Below are positions 1 to 7,018 of a stretch of DNA of 32,298 nucleotides, piece by piece (position 1 is the stretch's first letter; each line of letters begins with the position of its first letter). This stretch comes from Oceanospirillum beijerinckii DSM 7166 (lineage in GTDB: Bacteria; Pseudomonadota; Gammaproteobacteria; Pseudomonadales; Halomonadaceae), in assembly GCF_000422425.1 (NCBI RefSeq), contig NZ_AULT01000059.1, positions 1 to 32,298 on the forward strand, read 5' to 3'. A program made the translations under genes and the position numbers. The notes under the pieces were generated by a model. That model did not search any database and was not told where the DNA came from. It was given only the letters and a program-made list of their open reading frames with translations.

Positions 1-155
1 CCTCTCCCGCGATATGCTCCCTGGATGGCTTGCAAATCCAGACTATCGACAACCTCTACAATAAAGCGAGCTAAATGATCTTCAGGCAGCCAGTCATCAA
101 TAGATGGAGGAAGTAGATAAGGCGTTTGACGATCGATGGTACGAAAGCGACTCAT
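1..155 (-). CDS. IS1182-family transposase, N-terminal part (runs off left edge)
   Basis: The minus-strand frame starts at ATG 153-155 and stays open to the window edge. It encodes about 51 residues beginning MSRFRTIDRQTPYLLPPSID, followed by DWLPEDHLARF and VVDSLDL. This is the typical N-terminus of IS1182-type (DUF772) DDE transposases, which catalyse movement of the element. The DDE catalytic residues lie outside the window, so activity cannot be judged. Visible residues are identical to the right-hand copy. Transcription points outward, away from the rest of the window. Confidence 0.85.
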   Translation of the reverse strand, partial: MSRFRTIDRQTPYLLPPSIDDWLPEDHLARFIVEVVDSLDLQAIQGAYRGR

Positions 156-234
156 GATATATCCTGCTGGAACCTGAAAAGGGCTATTATCCTAGATCTG
201 GATGAAATGGGCTAATAGTCCGACAGGCTGCTAG
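1..234 (-). mobile_element. IS1182-family insertion sequence, 5' end (left copy, partial)
   Basis: This is the transposase-proximal end of an insertion sequence whose remainder lies off the left edge. Its outer end reads, on the minus strand, CTAGCAGCCTGTCGGACTAT, and about 75 bases of leader precede the transposase start. The first 234 bases match the right-hand copy at 31981-32298 in inverted orientation, with three differences that I could count by eye. The insertion lies inside a phzF-like gene, which it truncates. The exact IS boundary is uncertain because both copies begin with CTAG, which could be the IS tip or a target sequence. Confidence 0.88.
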
Positions 235-910
235 TGCAGGTCAAAAGCGTACTATTCGCTACTACAGCCCGGAGGCGGAAGTCGCTTTCTGCGGCCACGC
301 CACCATTGCCAGCGGCGTCGCTCTGGGAGAGTCCGATGGCGATAATACTTATCTGTTAAGCACTACAGTGGGAGAAGTACCCGTCGCGGTTAAGACTGAA
401 GGGAAGTTTAAAATTGCAGCTCTGACCTCTATTGAGCCAGAATATCAACTGGCAGAGGCTGCCCTGCTAGAGCAAATACTGAAGCTTCTGGGCTGGCAAA
501 CTGATGAACTTGATCCCGCTATTCCACCTGCCAATGCCTACGCTGGTAACTGGCACTTTGTAATCGCGGCCAACTCAAAGGAACGCCTGGATGATCTGAG
601 CTATGACTTCGATGGTTTAAAGCAACTGATGCAGGCTGAGAATATCACCACACTACAGCTGATCTGGCGTGAAAGTGATTCGGTGATCCATAGTCGAAAC
701 CCTTTCCCTATTGGTGGTGTAGTTGAAGATCCTGCCACTGGTGCGGCGGCAGCGGCGTTGGGTGGTTATTTAAGAGAAGCGGGTTTAATTCAGGCTCCAG
801 CTCATATCTCTGTGCATCAGGGCGTTGTTATGGGCCGACCCAGTTTGCTGGAAGTGATAATCCCCACAAGTGGCGGAATCACTATAACAGGCACTGCAGT
901 GGCCATATAA
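235..910 (+). pseudogene. PhzF/YddE-like isomerase, 5'-truncated by an IS
   Basis: The open frame runs from the IS junction to the TAA at 908-910. It reads AGQKRTIRYYSPEAEVAFCG HATIA early on and ends with NPFPIGGVVEDPATGAAAAA and an ITGTAVAI tail, which are hallmark segments of the PhzF/YddE/YHI9 fold. About 225 residues remain. Family members are usually 260-300 residues, so roughly the first 50 are missing, including the region that normally carries the catalytic glutamate. The frame has a TGA at 203-205 inside the IS and no good start before GTG 368, which lies well inside the conserved fold. I therefore call it an inactivated remnant. The intact family member would be a small-molecule epimerase or isomerase of unknown substrate. 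Confidence 0.82.
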
Positions 911-919
911 ATTGACGAT

Positions 920-999
920 ATAACCCCATAGTTCAGTCCCTCTATGGATATCGAAGCCTAATTCAGGCTCCGATATCCTGATTGTTTAAGCGGGGTTAT
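920..999. terminator. Nested hairpins downstream of the phzF remnant
   Basis: An inner stem pairs GGATATCG (946-953) plus AGCCT (955-959) with AGGCT (965-969) plus CGATATCC (971-978), with one A/C mismatch. An outer pair ATAACCCC (920-927) and GGGGTTAT (992-999) encloses it. Only a weak T-rich tail follows the inner stem on the + strand. It is a plausible terminator or structured 3' end, but not a textbook one. Confidence 0.5.
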
Positions 1000-1143
1000 T
1001 CCACAGGCTTTAAAAATACCAGCTTCATGCCAAAATGGTTAAAACGCCTCACTTTCCTGACCTGTTGGACAATCTCTTTACTGTATACATATACAAAAAG
1101 CCCTTAACCGCAATGCCTGATACAAACTTAGCCCTCTATCAAC

Positions 1144-3156
1144 TTATACCTTAAAGCGCTCAACCAAAGCTTCCAGCTGATGCACACGCTCTTTGAGTTG
1201 TTGTGCTGATCGCTCGGCCGAGGTGGTTTCACTGGCTGAGCTTTTGGCAATAGCACTGATCGCAGTGACATCATTCGCCATCTCGCTGGCAGCGACCGCT
1301 TGTTGCTCAGCGGCCGTTGCGATTGTGGTGATCATATGATTAATGGTCTTTGCAGAATCCACAATGGTAGTCAGCGCGGTGCCCGCCGCTTCCGATAGCT
1401 CAACACCCTCTATGACCAGCCCTGTACCTCTTTCAGTTCGTTGTACTGCAGTTTCCGTTTCTCCTTGAATGGCATGAATAAAGCCTGCCACTTCATCGGT
1501 AGCCTTCGTGGTTCGCTCTGCTAGTTGACGCACCTCATCGGCGACCACTGCAAAACCGCGCCCTTGCTCACCTGCACGGGCTGCTTCAATAGCCGCATTT
1601 AGAGCCAATAGATTGGTTTGTTCAGCGATATCGCTGATCACCTTAATCACTTCGACAATCTCATTGCTGCGGGCACTCAGGCTTTGGATCGACTCAGCAG
1701 TGTCGTTAACCACCGTGGAGATATTACGAATCCCCGCTACTGCCTGGCTCATAATCTTAATGCCTTCTTCTGCCTGTTGCCCGGCAGCATTGGATTGATC
1801 ATTAGCAACGGTACTCTGCTGTGCAATCTCTCCAATAGTTGCACTCATTTGCTCTACGGCAGCAGCAACCATTTCCGCTTTATAGGCTTGCTCCTCACTG
1901 CCTCGCGCAACATTGCTGGACGAGGTTGCCATTTCACTGGCAGAGATATTGACTTGTTCCGTTACACTGGCGATTTCACTGATCAGTTTCTTCAGATTAT
2001 CCTGCATACTGTTAACGGAGCTGGCCAAGAGAGTAATCTGATCACCATACTGATCATCAATTTTGGGCGCAGTCAGGTCGCCCTGTGCCACACGTTCGGC
2101 AATGTTTGAGACCCGTTCAACTCTGCGGACAATATAACGAACGGTATATAGAGAAATAAATACACCAATCACAGCAGCAATAATGGTCAGTAAGATGATC
2201 CCCTGACTGACATTTTTCAGCTCTTGATCCAATGTGCTTAACGCAGAAGTCGCATCGGCCTGCTCTTCACTAGCCGATGTATTCAGAATCTCTTCCACTT
2301 TTGTAAATATGTCTTGTTCCAATTGATCGACTAAAGCCAGGGCATCAAGCTTGGTTTGAGGGTTATATTTTGTAAAGACAGCCTGTGCAGTCTCCTGGAT
2401 TTGGTCGTAAAGCGCTTCAATTCTATTGAAATTACTGACTTTATCGGGTCTCTGCTCCAGCTTGCGCAGCTGCTCCAGAAAACTTTTAAAGGAGACTGAG
2501 TATTGATTAAAAGCTTCTACTTCATCGGATTCCCCGGAGACATATTCAGTCAGAGAAGAAAGCATGTCACCAGACTCATCAATCAGCTCCAGGTAGTAAC
2601 GCATGCCGGGCAGATCATTATTGAGCATTTCATTGATATCAGTGGTTTTAAATGCGTCAGCAAACTCTTGCTCCTTGAGTTCATCCAGCAGGGTTTCGAG
2701 CTCAGCACCGACATTTTTTTCTAGTTGATCAACTGTTTTCAGCGCCCACTTCTCAGTATCAGGGTTATAGTGATTAAAGATGCCATTCAAGGCCTGATGG
2801 TGATAACGGCCCACCTGAGTGCGTATCGTCTCCATCTTTTGACGATCGGACTCTTTGGCTGACTCCAATGGCACCAGTTGATTAAAATAGCCATTAAAAG
2901 CCCGATAGTTTTCTTCAAAGGCTTTTACTTCATCTGTTTCACCTGTCAGGTATTCCAGTACATTGGTTTGCATATCCCCAAGTTTATTCATTACCTGCAG
3001 GTAAAGAATAGCGCCAGGAACATCGTCGGTTTTAACCTCTTCTGCAATTTGCGTAGAGGCCGCTTGTTGAACCCATACTAAGACTGAGGAGAGAATCATC
3101 AAGCCAATAACAATAGAAAATCCAAGATAAAGAAGCTGGGAGAGCTTAAGTTTCAT
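1144..3156 (-). CDS. Methyl-accepting chemotaxis protein with duplicated helical sensor
   Basis: A 670-residue membrane chemoreceptor. TM1 spans about residues 9-30, a periplasmic helical region about 31-317, and TM2 about 318-338. HAMP and the cytoplasmic signalling domain follow, with the hairpin-tip core [20 protein letters not shown] then [20 protein letters not shown]. The periplasmic region is two copies of one unit: [10 protein letters not shown] (44-53) matches [10 protein letters not shown] (180-189), GDMQ/GDML, EY..GE.DEV.AF and a later (H/K)YNP(D/Q)T also recur, at offsets of about 134-136. The start ATG is preceded by GGAG at good spacing. It would signal through CheW/CheA to the flagellar motor. 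The C-terminus (VERFKV) shows no CheR-binding pentapeptide. The ligand is unknown. It is monocistronic and divergent from alkB. Confidence 0.93.
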   Translation of the reverse strand: MKLKLSQLLYLGFSIVIGLMILSSVLVWVQQAASTQIAEEVKTDDVPGAILYLQVMNKLGDMQTNVLEYLTGETDEVKAFEENYRAFNGYFNQLVPLESAKESDRQKMETIRTQVGRYHHQALNGIFNHYNPDTEKWALKTVDQLEKNVGAELETLLDELKEQEFADAFKTTDINEMLNNDLPGMRYYLELIDESGDMLSSLTEYVSGESDEVEAFNQYSVSFKSFLEQLRKLEQRPDKVSNFNRIEALYDQIQETAQAVFTKYNPQTKLDALALVDQLEQDIFTKVEEILNTSASEEQADATSALSTLDQELKNVSQGIILLTIIAAVIGVFISLYTVRYIVRRVERVSNIAERVAQGDLTAPKIDDQYGDQITLLASSVNSMQDNLKKLISEIASVTEQVNISASEMATSSSNVARGSEEQAYKAEMVAAAVEQMSATIGEIAQQSTVANDQSNAAGQQAEEGIKIMSQAVAGIRNISTVVNDTAESIQSLSARSNEIVEVIKVISDIAEQTNLLALNAAIEAARAGEQGRGFAVVADEVRQLAERTTKATDEVAGFIHAIQGETETAVQRTERGTGLVIEGVELSEAAGTALTTIVDSAKTINHMITTIATAAEQQAVAASEMANDVTAISAIAKSSASETTSAERSAQQLKERVHQLEALVERFKV

Positions 3157-3416
3157 AAAGGGGCTCCAAAACGGCGCAAGCTCTGCTTACTGTTGAAAAG
3201 AAGTAATATAACACTCCTGAATATGATGGCTTAGACAAACCTATCATTTTGCAGAAACAGAGCTAATGGGGAACGAGATATCCGTATCAGGGAGTCCTAA
3301 TAGAAATATTGGTGACGATTGATAATGTCGCAAGTTATTAGTGTAAAAATATTCGAGACACAGATAACATCAATAATCAGTCGATATATAGGAAGTCAGC
3401 CCTGACACTGAATATT

Positions 3417-4070
3417 ATGCAAAGCGAGCTTTTCTCTATCCCCAAAAAGCAGGACACAAAGCATTTTTTAGCCGATAACACCTGTATTCTGCCAGGATTT
3501 ATCTGTGATAATGCGACAGAAATACGGGATCTACTGGAAGATATTTTACTGCTATCTCCACCACGATATATGAATACACCTGGTGGACAGCGGATGTCTG
3601 TGGCATTAAGCAGTTGCGGTACTCTGGGTTGGATCAGCGATGCCAAAGGCTATCGCTATTCTTCTTATGACCCGGATACTCATCAGCCCCGGCCCAATAT
3701 GCCACCACTATTCTCATCGCTTGCTATTAAGGCTGCAGCCGAGGCCGGGTTTCGTGATTTCAGGCCTGATGCCTGCCTTATTAATTGCTATATCCCTGGC
3801 AGCAAGATGTCGTTGCATCAGGATAAAGATGAACAGGATCTGACCCAGCCGATTGTTTCCGTTTCGCTGGGGTTACCAGCGGAGTTTCTTTGGGGTGGTT
3901 TTATCCGGGGTGATGCAAAACAAACTTTATTGTTGCAACACGGTGATGTTTTAGTATGGGGAGGAGATGATCGACTGCGTTTTCATGGTATCAAACCCCT
4001 GAAACCAGGTTGGCACCCGATCACAGGGGATTGTCGTATAAATCTAACGTTTCGTAAGGCCGGAGGCTAA
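3417..4070 (+). CDS. alkB: AlkB, alpha-ketoglutarate-dependent DNA repair dioxygenase
   Basis: A 217-residue homologue of E. coli AlkB (216 residues), which oxidatively removes alkyl groups from bases such as 1-methyladenine and 3-methylcytosine using Fe(II), O2 and 2-oxoglutarate. The metal triad is visible as H134 and D136 in SLHQDKDEQD and H190 in GGDDRLRFHG. The 2-oxoglutarate arginines are R207 and R213 in CRINLTFRKA. The substrate-lid region PRYMNTPGGQRMSVAL (about 49-64) is also conserved. No ada gene lies next to it. The start lacks a strong Shine-Dalgarno sequence. A short palindrome GTCAGCCCTGAC (3395-3406) sits just upstream. It stands alone, convergent with the diguanylate cyclase gene. 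Confidence 0.96.
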   Translation: MQSELFSIPKKQDTKHFLADNTCILPGFICDNATEIRDLLEDILLLSPPRYMNTPGGQRMSVALSSCGTLGWISDAKGYRYSSYDPDTHQPRPNMPPLFSSLAIKAAAEAGFRDFRPDACLINCYIPGSKMSLHQDKDEQDLTQPIVSVSLGLPAEFLWGGFIRGDAKQTLLLQHGDVLVWGGDDRLRFHGIKPLKPGWHPITGDCRINLTFRKAGG

Positions 4071-4141
4071 GTGCCTATATGGACTTGATCTCTTGTTATG
4101 CCTGATTCCGACGTATTAAAACCAAGGACTCTTTGTCATTA

Positions 4142-5746
4142 TTACTGCCCGGGGTGCCAGGATTGATGGCAGACTGAAGTACCGGAAACAGAGTAACGCC
4201 CCTTGCCTGATTTCTTCGCGAAATACATCGCATCGTCTGCCAGCTGAACAAGGTCTTCCGCTTCTATGGCGTGCTCTGGGTAAAAAGCGATGCCAATACT
4301 ACCCGACAGTGTTGCACTTTGATTATTGTCCAACGGAATCGGTTGTTTGATCTGCTCAATCATTTTAGCAGCCAGTTGCAGTGCATCTTCTTTCTTGTGT
4401 AAGTTCTGCAATAAGACCGAAAATTCATCTCCCCCCATCCGACCAACAATATCGGATTGACGCAACGCATCTTTCAGGCGCTGAGCAATCACTTGCAGCA
4501 CTTTGTCTCCACTGCTGTGACCATAATTGTCGTTGACACTCTTAAAACCATCCAGATCCACAAACAGCATCGCCAGCAGTGAGTTATTGCGTCGGGCAAC
4601 CAGAATAGCCTGATGAAAGCGATCATAGAACAGAGTTCTGTTCGGCAGATCGGTTAACAGATCAAAATGAGCCAGATGCTTGAGTTGTTCGCTGGCCTTT
4701 TTCTGCTCACTGATATCCTGGTGAGTACCCACCATGCGCAACGGCTTACCCTGAGCATCCCGCTCAACAACCTTGCCATGATCCTGTACCCAGACCCAAT
4801 TTCCCTGCTTGTGACGTAAACGCATCTCACAAGAATAGCTATCTGTTTTACCCCGATAGTGTTCACGCAGGCGTTCATCCGATATTTCCAGATCGTCAGG
4901 ATGGATAAACTCCTGTCGGCTGGTATGGTTAAGAGGAGTAACCTCCTGCAGGGTATACCCCAGCATTTCTGCCCAGCGCTCATTAATAATGACTCTACCG
5001 GTAGGAATATGCTTTTCCCAGGTCCCCACATTAGTGCTCCAGATGACTTCATCAAGACGCTGTTTTTCATGAGTCAGAGCACGGCGCATTATCTTACTTT
5101 TTTGCAGCATAACAATCAGGCCTGCAGCGCCAAACACTAGCAGCAGGATGATGGTACTCAGGAGTACACGCCAGGAGTATTCGCTGGACTTAAGCTGAGC
5201 AATCTGCTCCTCCACCATCTTTTCAAGGTTGTTCTGATAATGCCAGAATGCATCTTCCGTTTCCCGTAGGGCGGTGATGTCCCGAATAATAGAAAACAGC
5301 AGTGTTTTTCCATCATAGTTCATGGGTACTGAGGAGACTTCGACAGTATATACCTCACCGCTAGCGGCCTTATGCCGAAAGATAAAATAGTTCCGGTTTT
5401 CTTTAGAGGCCAGTGCTCCTTCCTCAGCAACCGCCTCCGGGCTCAGGGCATTAATCTGCTGAATTTTCATCTGCTCCAGGCTGGAGACTGAGTAACCGTA
5501 AAAGCGGGATGCAGCAGGATTTGCCTGCACAATCTGACCCGTTGCCGGGTCAATCAGTAACATTACAAACTGGTGTTTGTTGAAGACCTGTTCAAAAACA
5601 TCGTGATCAGCCTGGGCAGCAGGCGACAGAGTCAAGCCGATCAAACTGAGTCCAATCAGACCGAGTTGAGCCACGCCGGATAGGTATAGACCAGCCCTGT
5701 TAAGGCCGACGCCTATTAAATACACCAGGGTTGTTTTAGCTTTCAT
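4142..5746 (-). CDS. Membrane diguanylate cyclase, PAS-TM-PAS-GGDEF
   Basis: A 534-residue protein predicted to make cyclic di-GMP. An N-terminal hydrophobic segment or signal (about 10-45) precedes a first PAS domain (about 48-165, DPATGQIVQANPAASRFYGY). A helical stretch and a membrane segment follow (about 193-213, LLSTIILLLVFGAAGLIVML). Next come a second PAS domain (about 225-350) and a C-terminal GGDEF domain. The active-site motif GRMGGDEFS is intact at about 437-441. An RxxD inhibitory site (RQSD) lies exactly five residues before GGDEF, so product inhibition is expected. The first PAS domain probably faces the periplasm. GGAG precedes the start codon. It is a single gene, convergent with alkB. 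What the PAS domains sense cannot be read from the sequence. Confidence 0.92.
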   Translation of the reverse strand: MKAKTTLVYLIGVGLNRAGLYLSGVAQLGLIGLSLIGLTLSPAAQADHDVFEQVFNKHQFVMLLIDPATGQIVQANPAASRFYGYSVSSLEQMKIQQINALSPEAVAEEGALASKENRNYFIFRHKAASGEVYTVEVSSVPMNYDGKTLLFSIIRDITALRETEDAFWHYQNNLEKMVEEQIAQLKSSEYSWRVLLSTIILLLVFGAAGLIVMLQKSKIMRRALTHEKQRLDEVIWSTNVGTWEKHIPTGRVIINERWAEMLGYTLQEVTPLNHTSRQEFIHPDDLEISDERLREHYRGKTDSYSCEMRLRHKQGNWVWVQDHGKVVERDAQGKPLRMVGTHQDISEQKKASEQLKHLAHFDLLTDLPNRTLFYDRFHQAILVARRNNSLLAMLFVDLDGFKSVNDNYGHSSGDKVLQVIAQRLKDALRQSDIVGRMGGDEFSVLLQNLHKKEDALQLAAKMIEQIKQPIPLDNNQSATLSGSIGIAFYPEHAIEAEDLVQLADDAMYFAKKSGKGRYSVSGTSVCHQSWHPGQ

Positions 5747-5930
5747 TATTGTCTCCAGTCAAGCAGCATACCTATCAGGACAGTCCATATCTTCAGTAGC
5801 ACTTATCTACCATTTAACCGCGTTTACATAATGTTACATATAAATCATGTTGAATAAAATACTGCCGTGAGCTTTATTTAAAAAGTTTTGTTTATCATGG
5901 TGTTAGAAAGTAACTCTTCGATAAAAAGGT

Positions 5931-6704
5931 TTATTTAAACCAGATGCGATACCAGCCATCCTGCTGCTGTAATTGTAAGGGGATTTCATACAGTTGGCTC
6001 AGTTTATCCGATGTCAATACCGTGTCTTTGCTGTCGTCTGCAATGACCTTACCCTGCTTAATAAGGATGACCCGCTCAATTTCCGGCACGATTTCATCCA
6101 CATGGTGGGTGGCTAAGAGAAGGGTTTGACCGGCTTGGCACCAGGAGCGCATCATTTTTAACAACTCATAGGATGCTGAGATATCCAAACCGTTGGAAGG
6201 TTCATCAAAAATTAGTGCTCTGGGATTATGTACCAGAGCACGGGCTAATAACAGGCGGCGTTTCTGTCCAGTCGATAAACGCTGGTACATCTGTTGCTGA
6301 TGGCCCTGCATCCCCACCCGATGGATTAGCGTTTGTGCGTGGGCTTTTTGTGCTTCCGTTGCCTGTAGGTGGTCATGTTGGCCAATAGAACCAAAAAAGC
6401 CTGATAGCACCACATCAAAGGCGGTACAGTAAGGCGTGTAGTCTTCCTGCAGTTCCTGAGTGATCAGACCTATTTTCTGACGTAGCTGCCAGAGATTAAC
6501 CATTTCATTACCATATAGGCGAATATAGCTGTCCTCTTTCACAACCGGATAGATCTCCCGGCTGATCAGCTTTAACAACGTACTCTTACCTGCACCATTA
6601 GGCCCCAGAATAGCAACCTTTTCCCCATCCGCTACATTCAGGTTCAGGTTGTGAAAGACCTGGTTGTGCTGAATAAAAGCATCGACATTACGAATTTCCA
6701 GCAT
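5931..6704 (-). CDS. Stand-alone ABC-type ATPase
   Basis: A 257-residue ABC ATPase with no permease or binding-protein gene beside it. Walker A GPNGAGKST is at 34-42, the signature RLSTGQKRRLLLARAL begins at 142, Walker B ALIFDEPSNGLD at 163-174, and the switch histidine is H200 in LLLATHHVDE. All catalytic motifs are intact. The overall form resembles the YlmA/ModF-like group of solitary ATPases often annotated as molybdenum-transport ATPase, but with one nucleotide-binding domain only. The substrate cannot be assigned. The start is supported by GAGGAG about 6-8 bases upstream. It is divergent from dnaX, with 314 bases between them. Confidence 0.9.
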   Translation of the reverse strand: MLEIRNVDAFIQHNQVFHNLNLNVADGEKVAILGPNGAGKSTLLKLISREIYPVVKEDSYIRLYGNEMVNLWQLRQKIGLITQELQEDYTPYCTAFDVVLSGFFGSIGQHDHLQATEAQKAHAQTLIHRVGMQGHQQQMYQRLSTGQKRRLLLARALVHNPRALIFDEPSNGLDISASYELLKMMRSWCQAGQTLLLATHHVDEIVPEIERVILIKQGKVIADDSKDTVLTSDKLSQLYEIPLQLQQQDGWYRIWFK

Positions 6705-7018
6705 AAGGGCTCCTCGATAGGTTTTTGAGCTGGCTTGCTAAGCACGCCACATGCCACATAAATATTTCTATTCTACTCTATCCTCTCCAGCCAGCGGCCG
6801 GAGAGGATAAAGGTATCAATGTCGAAAAACTTTTGTGCAGATGCTTAATATTTTCGAGTGTTTATTCGACCTGTTTGTGTTGAGCAGTAAAACACAATTT
6901 TAGGCAACCCGAACAGGAAAAATTATTGTACAATACGCAGCTTTATGACGTTTTGTCGTGGCAAAGGTTTTCAGTGTTTTGCCTGCGGCGGTGTTTCATC
7001 TTTGACCGATAGGTTTTT
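6705..7018. other. Divergent intergenic region between the ABC ATPase gene and dnaX
   Basis: There is no gene here. The region should hold both promoters. A perfect 10-bp inverted repeat, TATCCTCTCC (6779-6788) and GGAGAGGATA (6800-6809) with an 11-base loop, is the main structure; it has no T-run on either side. A -10-like TACAAT occurs at 6929-6934, reading toward dnaX, but without a convincing -35 partner. The dnaX start is preceded by ATAGG at suitable spacing. Confidence 0.5.

Noticed and set aside
1618-2109. 163-codon open frame on the + strand inside the chemoreceptor gene
   Set aside because: Antisense shadow of a strongly supported chemoreceptor; composition follows the complementary frame and no family features or ribosome-binding site are seen.
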